From Terfezia claveryi (taxonomy: Eukaryota; Ascomycota; Pezizomycetes; Pezizales; Pezizaceae), in contig WHUX01000145.1 of NCBI GenBank assembly GCA_015179025.1, positions 62,001-126,000 of the forward strand: a stretch of DNA of 64,000 bases, written 5' to 3'. A program made the position numbers and the translations under genes. The stretch's first letter is position 1. Every line of letters starts with the position of its first letter. Below, in pieces: positions 20,873-33,146 of the stretch. A model generated the notes under the pieces. It was given only the letters and a program-made list of their open reading frames with translations, searched no databases and was not told the DNA's origin.

Positions 20873-21280
20873 TTTTTTTAACCTAAGAACTTGATTCTTA
20901 CCAAACTAGGAAGGCCTGATCAACCTTACCTAATCAATAAAGTTTCTACCAACAAAGTAGAAACTAAAGCCAGTATAAGCCTATAGCATATAGCAATAGC
21001 ATCAAAGTCTAATAGTCAACAGTAAGACTATCCTCCAAATAGCAATAGTAAGACTATTCAACAAATAGCAACCAGTAAAAGCCTACAAATAGTAGCAAAA
21101 CAACAAAAGAGGGCAACAACAACTGTATTTAACTGGCAAATACAAAGAAAACAACAAACTACCTAATCTGATAACTCTAAGAACTAGAAACTACCTTAGA
21201 AGTCCAATAGGGGTGAGGATTATAGGAACTAGTCCTATCAACATCCAAACTCCAGAGAGTATCCCAGCTCCACTCTCTAC

Positions 21281-21641
21281 CTAGCCTAAAGAAAAATTGG
21301 GAATTCTCCCAATAAGTAAAACAAGGAAAGTTTCTCTACCTCTCCCTGCAAAAAGAATACAAGTACCTAGCAGTCCAACTTCTATCCTTCCACTCAACTT
21401 TCTTCCCAGCATTAAGTAGAAACCCTGCTTCCACAATAATCTTATCAATAAAAGTAACCCTTTTTCCCTTCTGTCTCCTCTCTCCCTTATTATAGTCAAT
21501 CTTGGTATCAGAAGTAATAGAAAGCGGATAAAAAAGAAGTTGAAAAGAAGTAGATCCTTTCTCATCAGGATCCACCTTAAAGAAAGCAGGAATAGAAGAA
21601 ACAGAGTCTGAGGAATCAGTGGTATAATATCTGATAGACAT
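21281..21641 (-). CDS. Antisense ORF of family A, head-to-head with gag
   Basis: The minus-strand ATG at 21639-21641 opens a frame (MSIRYYTTDSSDSVSSIPAF, then FKVDPDEKG...) that ends near 21336, with a continuing frame to 21281. It lies between LTR and gag and starts only about 31 bp from the gag ATG on the other strand. Copy A2 has the same ATG context (63713) and a frameshifted relative. Family C has a 204-codon antisense ORF in the same place. Weak likeness between them includes K.VTF.D and W/SGAG. No known domain is recognised; function unknown. Confidence 0.4.
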
Positions 21642-21672
21642 AGAGACTCCTAAATAGAAAAGTACTAGTGTA

Positions 21673-23625
21673 ATGGAAGGAGGAGTTAGAGCTAGAAAAG
21701 GTAAGAGAAAAGCAATAACAAGTGAGGAGCTAGAAGCACTTAAAGCCAAGTTAGTCAATACTCCTAAAAAGAAAGTTCCAACTGGGAAAGATATTCCAGA
21801 AAAACAATTGGAAATAAGGGAAATAGTCATTGGGCCTAATTCATCTATGCCTGAAGTGAGGATTGTAACACCTCCTACAATAAAAGCCTTTTGGGATAAG
21901 AATGAGTCATCATGGTACCAAAGGATATTACAGGTATGTATATACCTAACAATAAACAACATGTTATTAAAAAGAAAAAAGGAACTATTAGCTGAAGTAG
22001 CAGAAAAGTTTATGATTTTTCAACAGAAAGACTAATTTGACAAGTCAGTTCAAATGGACTTTCAACTCTCATCTACTTCAAAAGCAGTATAGCCTTACCC
22101 AACCTATGACCCATGTAAAGGAGTTCTATAGCTAGCATTAAACTAGTCTTTCCTAACACAATACATACTTATGGGTAACCTATATGATCTGGAAACTCCA
22201 GAAATAGTGCCTCCAATAACAAAACCTGTAGAAACTCATGAAGAGATAGGAAGGAAACTGTTTGGAGCTGGAGGAAAGGGTAAGAGGAAAAGTGTATAGT
22301 ATAAAGAAGAAGATGATGGAGATTATGAAACAGATATAGAAGAAATATCTGAAAAGGATATGCTACCACTACTTAAAGATAGGAAAAAGCCAACATATAC
22401 CAAAAAGAGTAGAACTCCTAACAAGAAGTCTAGAAGGAGCTCTAGTAGTGCAGCTGGAGGTAGAAGTGAGGACCCAGGATCTAGATCTGAGAGTGATGAG
22501 TTAGATAATGGCTCTAATGATGATAGAAAGAAAAGGTCAACTAGGGAACCTAGCCCTCACCACTTGGAATGGTCTAAAAAGACTGGTCAAAAGATACCCT
22601 CACAACAGATTAGCAAATCTCTAGTCAAAAAGACAAACAAACTTGTAAAGATTCCTAATCCCCCAATGATTGATGGAGTATCAAAGAAATGAAGAGATCA
22701 AACTATCTTTGACAATTATGTACAACAGTTGTAGAAGTGGGTAGAGTATTAGGGGATGGATATAGCAAGTTGGAAAAGCCTGGATAGAGCAAGTTTTATA
22801 TTTGAGAAGAGTGCTCAGACTTGGTATAACCAGTATTGCTCTGAGAAAGCTGATATTGAAGACAGGAATTTCCATGAATTTATGTTAAAACTGAGAGGTA
22901 AACTCATCTCTACAGTAGCATCTGAAGTCTTGTGGAAACAATATCTGTCACACCATTAGAGGCCAGAAGTTACTGTCATACAGTATACACAGAACCTGGA
23001 AGAGTTTAAAATTAAGTGTAAGGATCTAAATAGAAAGGACATGATAAGTGATCATGTACTAAAAATGAAACTAGTAGATAGACTAGTACCCCTGCTTAGG
23101 ACTAAAGTCAAAGGGCTGATATCATATGAGTCAACCTTTAAGGAAATATTAAACAAAATTGCAGTTCAGGAAGATGTATTAAAACAAGAGACCAAATCTT
23201 TGCAACAACATCAAAAGAAAACTGATAAGCAATGGGGTCCTGGTAAACCTATGGAATGGACTAAGTCGAAATTTAAATTACTTGATTAGGTGGCCAGGAA
23301 TATAGCTAAAGTTGCTGGCAAGAAGGGTGGATCAGAAGGACACTATGGCAACTTCCCTAATGCTAGAAAAGATAAAACTAAATATACACCTTATGCAGAA
23401 TAGAAGAAGAAAAGGGAAGAAGCTGCAAGGATAGGGTCCTGCTATCACTGTGGTCAGAAGGGTCACAGTTCTAGGGACTGCCCTAACAAGAAGGTATCTT
23501 CAGCTTACCAATATATGGGATCTAGACCAGGAGCCAGAAGATTCTCTCCTTACCAGCCTTTTAGGCCTAATACTGCATGGCCCCCATAAAAGGTAAAAAC
23601 AGCTTATCAGGAGATTGATGTTAAA
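21673..23625 (+). pseudogene. gag of A1 (broken)
   Basis: ATG at 21673 begins a lysine-rich N-terminus. In-frame segments 22360-22692, 22756-22959 and 23041-23289 are separated by stops, mostly TAG, but keep one frame. The capsid-like part includes WKSLDRASFIFEKSAQTWYN. A nucleocapsid zinc knuckle CYHCGQKGHSSRDC lies at 23440-23481 (C-X2-C-X4-H-X4-C). The product would package element RNA in virus-like particles. Confidence 0.75.
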
Positions 23626-23652
23626 CAACAAGAGTCAGCTACACTCCAGGTT

Positions 23653-26600
23653 ATGAGGAACCCTAATAATATAAGGAAGTTCTTAGTGCCAGAAAGCTAT
23701 AGAACTTCTAATGCAGCTGAAATTAAAATTAATGGACATATTGCTTATACACTATTTGATCCATATACATCAGGTGGAGACCTAATATCAGCAAATTATT
23801 GTCAGCTGTTTAATATACTCTTGAAAGAGATCAGCAAGAAGCCTTTGAAAACTGCAATTAAAGGTAGCAGATCTCAAATGACAAATATAGCAACAGTCAC
23901 AGTAAATCTACAAGGATACCAAGAAACTAGGTCATTCTATGTAGCCAACCTCAAGGACTGGGATGTTATATTTGGGGAACCTGCACTAAGGGATTATAAA
24001 GCAATCATGAATGTCAAAGATAATACAATCACTATACAACTTACAGGCAGGACAAGGATTGACATTAATATGCTTAAAACCAAGGATATACTTGGAAGAG
24101 TCACTACTGCAGCCATAAATATAGGAAGAACAGAAGAAGATTGGGATGATAATGAAGACCTACATACTATATTAACTGAAGTTGGAGGTAGATTACTATA
24201 CCACCCAAAACCAACTCTAGCAATACCTTAGATATAGCATGATCTATCAGAAGACCTAGAGGAAATCCAGGAATGGTCACAAGAGTGGTTTGACTCATCA
24301 GACTGGTCAGAGCTAGAAGATGATGGAAGCTCTCCAGTTATTACAAATACAGTTAATCTGGAAGAAGTGGAGTTTAATATATTTGAAGAATTCCCTGAAC
24401 TATTCCTAAGGAGAAACCAACTACATTACCACCAATCAGAGAACCTTATGATATCATGCAATATAAGATTATAGTTCCTGATAGTGCAACCTAGGAGCCT
24501 GCATATTATACAAACTATACAAGGTTCCTAGATCAAGTAACAGAGAAAATGAGGACTAAGCTAGAATCTGGAAGAATAGTACTATCTAGCTCACTGAACA
24601 GTATCCTTATGTTTACACAGCCTGAAAGAGATTTAAACAAGAATAGCAAGCAATAGGCCAGATTCTTGCTACACTGTGTATCTAGAAATAAGCTAGTACA
24701 AAAGGATAAAACACCTATGCCAAATATCAAAGCAATATTGGACTGGATAGCTAGCAAAGAATATATTTCAGCAGCTGATCTGGCAGATGGGTATCACAAT
24801 ATTAGGCATGGACATGAATCAGTAAAACATAGCACCTTTATAAATTATCTAGGAAAATTTGACTCACTGGTTATGCAGCAAGGGGATTGCAATGCATCTG
24901 TAACTATGATGAGGGCTATGAATTAGTTACTGAGGGATTATGTTAGAAAAATAGTCATAGTTTATTTAGATACATTCTGATTAGAACAAATACCCTGGAA
25001 GAATATAAGGAAGTGTTGAGAGGGATCTGCAGGACATTGGCTAGGGAAAAGTTTTTCTTCAATAAAAAGAAATACCAGATCCTTGCTCCAAAGCTAAAAG
25101 TACTGGAATTTATTGTTACTAAGAAGGGTTAGAAATAGATCTAGAAAAAATCAACTCAATAGCAAATTACCCTATCACTGACTCAAAAAAGAAATTACAA
25201 AAGTTTCTAGAGATAGTTAATTACTTAAGAAGATTTTGTCCAGAATTGGAAGCTATAGCCAAACCACTATCAGAATTGCAAGGGTCAACAAAAAGCATAT
25301 ATGGACTCCTTTGCATAATGAGTCATTTGTAAGAGTTAAAAAGCTAATAATGAGCAATAAAGTGCTTAAGCCAATTAATCATGACTCAGGCCTTCCAATC
25401 TATTTGATTACAAATGCCAGTAATATAGGGATCTCAGGATGGATTGGCCAAATAGAGAATGGTGTTATCAGGCCAGCAGAATTTCACTCTAGAAAATTAA
25501 ATGATGGACAAATGAATTACACAACAACTGATAAGGAATTATTAGTAATTGTTAACTCACTGAGGTATTTCAGGCCTAAACTACTGGGTCACAAAGTGAT
25601 CATCCAAATAGATCACAAACCCTTAGTCACATTTATAGATTATATCCTTGAAAGTCAGATGAAGAGAAGGTAGTAAGAGACAATGAGTCAGTTTGACCTA
25701 ACCCTAGAATACATTCAGGGAAAGGACAACCATATTGCAGATGTACTGTCCAGAGGAGTATATAGTCCCTCTAAATTCCCCTCTACTGGATAGTCTTTTC
25801 ACCACACAGCTTCTTTACTATATCATCCAGTAGTAAGCAACCATCTCTCTGTTTCTATACAAACTTTCAGAAAAACTCCTCCCCCACATTCTCCAATACC
25901 AACTATGCCTTCCCCACAATAGCTCAGGATCAGAGGAGCTACTAGGAGACCAGTGTCTCTACCAATCCTTGGGAGACAATCTCCCAACACTATTCAAAGG
26001 AGAAGGAGACTCCCTCTTCTCCAAATTACTACAACCAACCTCCCACTAAGACAGGTGCAGGAGGTTAATGGCACTAGGCCTATCTGGCATGACAGAGAAG
26101 GCCTAAATGTAGTCTTTGAGGCTGAAAGGTACAAAGCCACAGTTGAGGATGACCCTGAACCTGATGAATCTAACACTCCACAAAGAAATTTCAGGCTCAG
26201 ACAGCTCCAGCAGGAGCCAGCAGTAGTCCAAACTGCTGCTACCACTACCAGGGCCCAGGCCCAACAGCAATAATAGGAGAGTAAGGAAAGAGGAAGTCAG
26301 TTACAATAAAACTCAAGTTTGAAGTGGTAATTAATAAAAGACCTAGTGCATCTTCTCCCTCCACTCTTGCTGCCTCTGAGGCAGAGGACCCATAGGAATG
26401 GACTCTTGTAGATCAATCCTCTGACTCAGATGAACCTGAGGAATAGAAAAGGTCCAAGAAACCCATGACTACATAATAGATAGAACAGTCCTTGGGAAGG
26501 GCTGACAGGGGTTCTGTAGTTGTGGGAAACCTTCAGGAGTGGAACCTCACTCTTGAAGGCACCTTGAAGAGAAGGACAGCCTCACCTAAGTGCAAGGATG

Positions 26601-27573
26601 AGGCAGACAACAAAAAGGTGCACTTTCAGCCTCCTCCTCCTCTAGGAGCCTCACCTGTATCTTCTGTCAGCTTCTTTCCTAACACCTCCCTTGAGGATCC
26701 AATCCTCCCAGTCTCCTCCAACAAAACTCAGCCAAAACAGTTTTATTCCCAATATAGTAAAAATGGCCACACACATACCTAATGCAACAACAAAGACTCT
26801 AGTATTAATCTTTGTGAAAAGTGTGGGGCATTTGGGCATTTTAAGGAGGATTGCCTCAGAGGTATTAAATTTCCTCTTCCCAGATACACCAACTGTATGG
26901 AGACCACTCACCTCAGCAACAAATGCCCCCTTGACAACAAACTTTATCCACTACCAAAAGAGACCATCAAAAATGCAGCATATGCAACCAAGATGGCTAC
27001 TAGTCTTACCTATACCCAGGACTCCCAAAAGTCACTACCATAGGAGGAAAAGAGATACCAAGATGCAAGTATTGTCTTAGTTACTATAACCTAAACAAAA
27101 ACTTTGTCAGCTCCTGTGACACTAGAAAAAATAATCTGAAGGCCCTCAATAAGCCCTTCCACAATAGTGATAACCTGAAAAAGACACTAGGAGTCCAGGA
27201 TAATGATGAAAAAAGCATGGAACCAGATTTGGTAATTGCTGAGTGGATAAGAGATCATGAGTTAGAATAGCATTATGGAGAAGAGATGGAAAAAGATATA
27301 GTGTTTGGACTACTATACTTAAGAGTTAAAAAAGGATAATAAGTACCTACAGCAAAGGTACAGGATGGATTCATATACTTGCTGAAGAATTTTGCTTGGA
27401 GGATAGTTATTTCTAAGGGACTACAAGTTAAAGATAACCCTACCTCTGAAGCCCTTATCCAAGAAGCACATATTACTACTGGACATGGAGGCCTTGCAAA
27501 AACAGCACATGAGCTTACCAATAAGTACATCTTTCAGGATTTTTATAAGCAGGTTGAAGAATTTGTGAGAAGT
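23653..27573 (+). pseudogene. pol of A1, part 1: protease, RT, RNase H, knuckle linker, start of integrase
   Basis: The protease region has LFDPYTSGGDLIS (Asp codon 23758) and later WDVIFGEPAL, the retropepsin fold without canonical D-T/S-G. RT is fragmentary (24666-25130, LADGYHNI). RNase H (25236-25790) has ITNAS in place of TDAS, then TDKELL, IDHKPL and HIADVLSR. A long linker (about 25800-27300) contains zinc knuckles CEKCGAFGHFKEDC (26813-26854) and YTNCMETTHLSNKC (26885-26926, first Cys changed) and a third partial one (CKYC near 27064). The integrase HHCC domain starts at 27379 (HITTGH) and is cut by B1 after RSC. Several frame changes and stops. Confidence 0.8.
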
Positions 27574-28086
27574 TGTAACGATGGCTTTGGGGGCAAGGCG
27601 ACTAAGGGGTACACCGGGGCAGGGGCAAGGCTAGGGTAACACACATGTAGGAACGCTACGTGTGTGACCAGGGGAAGGCTGAGACGGGAGGCAAGGGCAA
27701 GAGGCAAGAGAGGCAGAGGGCAAGGGACACGAGACACTCGGAGGTAGTTGCCGCGTATGTCAAGGGAGGTAGCTGTGCTGTAGAGTTGTTTGTATGAGAC
27801 AAGGATATGCACAAGGGAGGTGTATAAGCGCTGGGAGAAGTAAGGTCCTGTATTGGGTATACAAGACATTGGATGGGGATCCAATGAGAGGGCGGAGAGA
27901 GCAAGCTATATATACAGGCTTTCTCCCTAGCCAAGGCCACTGGAAGGAATAAGGTTCCCGAGACCCCTTATCTCGAGAGCCGAAATAACAACACTATCAC
28001 CTGCGTCACAGGTGATGCCAGACAGAACAACGAATAACAATAACAATAATGAGGTCAGGCTAGGCTGCGAAGGGACAGTTGTGACA
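27574..28086 (-). repeat. 3' LTR of B1
   Basis: Bounded by TGTAACGATGG and GTTGTGACA on the plus strand. It contains TATATATA near 27907 and a decayed palindrome CACCTGCGTCACAGGTG near 27999. The other LTR is at 33147-33659. Confidence 0.85.
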
Positions 28087-28235
28087 CTATCCCCCTTATA
28101 GGCTCAGAGCCCTAGCAACGAAAGGTAAGGCGAAAAAACAAATAAACAAGACAGGCGAATAACCTATAACCCATAACACAACCCCAAAACTGGAAGTACG
28201 TACCAACAATAGCCAATTCCAGGATGACAAGAACA

Positions 28236-31200
28236 TCATAGGGTGGGGCGGGGCTTCTGGAGGTAACGCTGGTGGAACAGGGTGACCAAGTCCTGTGTAT
28301 TTTCTAGATCTTCGGCTGGTTGCCAGGTCGTCTCCTCGTCCCTCAGCCATTTGACCTTATATTGCAGGCGCCCATATCTTCTTCGGGAGTCTAGCACTTC
28401 CTCCACCTCCCATTCCTCCTCACCTTTGATAACCATAGGAGGAGGTGGGGGGTGTTCCTGGCCTGGCAGAAGGTCACTAGCGGCAGGCTCGATCTCGGAG
28501 ACATGGACGACTGGGTGTCGTTTGATGACCTTGGGGAACCTCAATCGGTAGGCGTAAGTGCTCACAGTAGCCAACACCTTGGATGGACCCAGGAACTTGT
28601 AGTCGAGCTTGCGAGATGGCCGTTCTGTCCGGAAGTGCTGGCTGGAGAGCCATACCTTATCCTCTGGTTGATATCTGGGGGCTGGCAACTGTGATCCGTT
28701 GGCATACTTGGCTTGCCTGGCTTATGCATATCCCAGCTCAGCTTTCAGGGTAGAGTGGAGCTCAGCAATCCCAGCTGCGAACTCCTTGGCCGGGGCATCT
28801 TTTTTGACTTTTTGCAGGGGCGCCAGGCCATCCACGAACCGGGGGTGCCAATCATAGTTAGCCAGGAAAGGCGAGGTTTTGGAGGATTCCAAGAACTGGT
28901 TGTTCGTAGTGAATTTGCAAGTAGCCAGCAATGAAACCTAGTTATCCTACTGGTAGTCATCAAAGGCCCGTAGATATTGCTCCATAATGGTATTCATCCT
29001 CTCTGATTGGCCATCTGTCTGGAGGTGGTATGCGGTTGACAAATGCACTTTGATCCCCAAAAGCTCGCAGTAGGCTTGCCAGAATTCTAAGGTGAACTGA
29101 GGGCCATGGTCAGATACAATGGATTCGGGCAGGCTGTGATATCGGAATACATTATTGAGGTAGAGGTTGGCTAACTCTGGGGCAGAGCAGGTATCCCGGC
29201 AAGGTATAATATGCCTCATTTTCGTCAACTGATCTACTACCATCAAGATGGCATTGAACCCTAATTCTTCTGGCAACCCTGTCATGAAGTCCATAGTCAG
29301 GTGCAGCCATGGCCGATCAGGGATATCCAGAGGTTTCAGGGTCCCATACGAGGCGTGGTGGATAGGCTTAGCACGCTTGCAAATGTGGCAGTTCCGTACA
29401 TACCACTCTATGTCCTTCTGTTAGTCAATCTATGTGTACTCCCTGGCCAGAAGCTCTAACCTTTTGGCCACTCCAGGATAACCTGCAACCAGGCTGTCAT
29501 GGTGTTCCTTGATCAATCGAAGGCGCAGCTCTCCTTCCGGTACATACAGCCGTTCAAAGTGGTAGAGAAGGCCTTCCTAGATGGTACACTTGGCTAGGGA
29601 GATCTTGAGGTGGCGGCGCTGGCCAGAATCTACTGCGGTAATAATTTTCTTGGCCAGGGGGTCGTCCTCATATGCCTGTCTCATCAGTTGTCGGAGATCA
29701 GCCTCAGCTTCCACATCAGCAAGGACATTGGCCGCCAGGTCAAGGTTTTCGGGCTTCAATACCACCTGATTTTGGTATTTTAGCCTTTCATCCCCCCCTT
29801 TAGGGAGATCTCCTGATCTTCTGGTCAGTGCATCCGGCTTACCGCCTGCCTTTCTAGGCCGATACTTGATCTTGAAGTTGAATCGAGATAAGAACTCTGA
29901 CCACCTAGTCTGCCATCGGTTCAGCAGCTTAGTGGGGGTAAAGTACTCAAGATTCTTATGATCGGATAGCACCTCGATAATCCCCTTAGCTGATTCCAAA
30001 TGAGAACTCCATTCCTCAAAAGCTCGGACAATAGCCATTAATTCCTTATCATAGATCTCGTAATTTCACTCTACCGGGGAGTGTTTTTTGGAGATATAGG
30101 CCACCGGGTGGAGGGCTCCATTAACATACTGGGACAGGATTCCGGCGGAGATATAGTCGGAGGCATCTGTTTCCACAATACACTCGCTATCGGGATCAAA
30201 GTGGGCAAGGATCGGGGCTCAGCAGAAGGATTCCTTGAGCTTCTCGAAGGCCGACTGGGCTTCTAGATTCCACTGGAAGTGCTGGCCTCTTTCCATGCCC
30301 TTGGTCTTGGTTAATGCTGTCAGTGGTGCCGCGATCTTCAAATATCCCAGAATGAATCGGCGATAGAAGTTGGCGAATCCCAGGAAGTCCTGTACATCCT
30401 TGAAGTTGGCTGGAGTTTCCCACTCCTAGATTGCAGCAACCTTTACAGGGTCCATTCTAATACCCTCCATGGTGATGATCAACCCTAGATACTTAACCTC
30501 CTGCATATGGAACTCGCATTTCTTGGGCTTGAGGTACAACCCAGCTTGCTCCAGCTTCTCCAATACCTGCCGGACATGAATCTTGTGCTCCACCAGGGTA
30601 TCTGAATAAATCAAGATATCATAGAGGTAAGCCATGCAGAACACATCCATAAAGTCCCGTAAGGTGTCATTGATGAAGTGCTGGAAGGAGGCAGGGGCAT
30701 TGGTTAGGCCAAAGGGCATGACGTTGTACTTGAAGTAGCCGTAACGTGTTCGGAAAGCTGTTTTCTACTCCTCCCCTTCGGTAATCCGTACTAGGTTGTA
30801 CACCCCTCGCAAGTCCAATTTGGTAAACCATTTCGCCTTGGAAAGCCTGGCTAATGTCTCCTGGATCAGAGGTAGGGGGTATCTCTTTTTGACCGTTATT
30901 TCGTTCAGGCCATGATAATCAACACAGAACCAAAGGGAGCCATCCGACTTCTTCACGAATAGCACCGGAGCACCTGCTAGAGAGGAGCTGTAGCAGATGA
31001 AGCTTTTGTTGAGGTTTTCTTCTTAGTACTTCTTCAAAGCTTCCAGCTCTAACTAGGACATTCCATAGAGGGGCTCATAGGGGGGGGTCTTACCCTCTAT
31101 CAGTGGAATAGTGTGATCATATGGCCGGTGGGGTACGAGCTTTTCTGCAGCCTTGTCCGAGAACAGGTCGATAAATTCGTGGTATTCGTGTGGAACTATG

Positions 31201-31999
31201 GACTTCCACTCCTCCTTAGACCTCATCTTGTTAATTTCCAGGTTAACCTCATGTATGGACAGAGCGTGAGCCTTCAGCTTGTGCCTCCTGGTGAGGTAAG
31301 CAAAAGCCCCTGCTCCGATGAAGCTAATATTCAGAGGTTTTGGAGGTGGTACAACAGGGGGAATTGGAGGAACAGTGGGCACAGGGGTGGAAGCGGGGGA
31401 AACAGGGGGATTGGCACCGATGTATGCATGCCGATATACTACCTGGGTCGGGTGGGTTATCGGGGGTGGCAAGGTACACAGCCCAGCAATAGTGGCCTTT
31501 GGATTTCTGCAGTATTTTTGGCAATACTGGCTATTGAACTGCAGGGTATATGAGCCAAAGCTGACCAATACATCATGCATTCTAAGCTAGGGGATTCCGA
31601 GGACAATTGGGTATTTTAGCTTAGTGATGAACATAGGAAGGTTGGCCTTGAAGTGATCCCCCACCAGGGCAGGCAAGCATGCAATATCGGTGATATCCCT
31701 AGAGGAGATGGGTCGACCATCAATGACATCCACGATATGGGGGGTTTTAAGCTTGGATGTGAGTATAGAGAATTTACTGACAAAGGCTTGGTCAATGAAG
31801 GCAATTCCTGAAGCTCCGCAATCTATAAGTGCGGACGTATTGATTGTTCTATCATTGATTCTGAGGGAGATAGACACAACAAAATGCTCGCTGAACAAGC
31901 AAGATTCGTCAACAGCAGAAGAAACAGAAAATGCAGACAAAGATAAATGGCCTGAGGCAGGTCCCTTGCTAGTGTCAGTAACTAGGCAAGGGACAGGGC
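28236..31999 (-). pseudogene. pol of B1 (PR, RT, RNase H, integrase, chromodomain)
   Basis: From right to left: protease with an intact ALIDCGASGIAFID motif (31940-31587), linker and RT start (31580-31053, 30965-30765), RT palm (30719-30426) with [10 protein letters not shown] in place of YLDD, RNase H (30038-29577), integrase core (29294-28947, SDHGPQF and TDGQSERMN) and the integrase tail with chromodomain (28688-28236: EEEWEVEEVLDSR...YKVKWLRDEETTWQPAEDL). At least six breaks, mostly TAG, lie between these. The chromodomain is expected to guide insertion to methylated heterochromatin. Confidence 0.85.
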
Positions 32000-32006
32000 T
32001 TTTCCC
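31961..32006 (-). promoter_or_regulatory. -1 ribosomal frameshift signal between gag and pol (B1)
   Basis: On the mRNA strand GGGAAAA (32006-32000) is in the correct X XXY YYZ phase of gag. After a 5-nt spacer a stem-loop follows (31994-31961): 9 bp (GTCCCTTGC/GCAAGGGAC), one bulged C, 4 bp (TAGT/ACTA), 7-nt loop. The gag TAG is inside the stem. The -1 frame is open from the heptamer into the protease. In B2 the stem-loop is identical but the heptamer reads GAGAAAA. Confidence 0.75.
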
Positions 32007-33115
32007 AACTCATCAACCTCCTCGATCCTGGATTCGGAGATAGCGTGTGCGGCCATCAAGCGGTTTTTGCAGAGGGGACATGCCACGATAAAATGGTCTC
32101 CTTTTCCACATGCTATATACAGCCCATTTATTCGGAGGTGATCTCTCTCCTCCTGAGTTAACTGTAGCCTCCCTGCTGACAGGTCCATGGGGGCAGCCCC
32201 ACCCACTACTAAGGAGGGGTGTACAGGCTTATTGACTGGTGTGGGTTGTTGTTGTTTGGTGCGTGCTGTCGAGAATGGGGTACGGGGAGTCGAGGTCGGG
32301 AGTGTCTTTTGGGGGGCTCTGAGTGCCGCTGTCAGCTGTTCCACCTAGCTAGCTTGTTCAATAAGTTCCTCCAGGGTCTTGGTTAGTGGGTAGTAAACCA
32401 GAGCCTTTTTCAGCTTGAAGGTAAGCCCGTCTTTGAACTGATCAAGCTTGGCTTCGTCAATCCAATTGAGCTCTGCTGCTAGCCTGGAGAACTCAATAAC
32501 ATAGGCTTACAGTTCGTTGTGTTTTTGCTTGAGGTCTCGCAGGGCCCTACTGGCAGTTCCTTTAGGGTCAGGGTCCCCAAAGGCTCAGTCCAAGATTGCC
32601 ATTAGTGCTAGGATATCTACCAGATCAATTCCCATTGCTTTGACAAAGGGCTGTACCTGGTCCATAGCTTTACCCTCCAGTAGGCCATAGACATATGAGA
32701 GCTAGTAGTGAACCGTAGAGAACTTCGCCAAGTCCCCAGAGAGTTTTATTTGCACAGAGTTTTTCCATACTTGTAACCGGCCCCGGTCCCCGTTAAACTT
32801 GGGCGAGGTTGGTAGGTCTTGTGTTTTCTGGTTCTTTGGACCATCGGCCAGGTCTAAAGTACGAGTCAATCTCCAGATGGTTATCCTGTTCTCTGCTGCA
32901 TCTTCTCGGAGGAGGGTTATTTCGTCTTCGGCTTCTCGGATTCGCCTTTCGGCTTTCTGGAGGTCCGCTCCTTATTGTTCGCCAATGGCATAAGTATCTG
33001 TAGAGATCTCGATCACAGTTCGTCGGTATGTTGATAGTTCTGCTGGGTCTGATGGGATCGGAGTCGCCCTCCAGGCTGCGAATCTATCGGTGGGTAGGGT
33101 AATGTTCACGGACAT
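31982..33115 (-). pseudogene. gag of B1 (broken)
   Basis: ATG at 33115 (MSVNITLPTDRFAAWRATPI). Capsid-like sequence includes SPKFNGDRGRLQVWKNSV and YGLLEGKAMDQVQPF. The nucleocapsid region (GLYIACGKGDHFIVACP) has the first knuckle Cys changed to Tyr. In-frame stops occur at several sites where B2 has Gln or other residues. It ends at TAG 31982-31984 inside the frameshift stem. Confidence 0.8.
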
Positions 33116-33146
33116 CGTACCAATTGGTCTGAAAGATCCAACGTAG

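Noticed and set aside
28081..28350. Minus-strand ORF 28096-28350 as a separate gene
   Set aside because: It overlaps the end of the B1 chromodomain frame in another phase and has no domain character.
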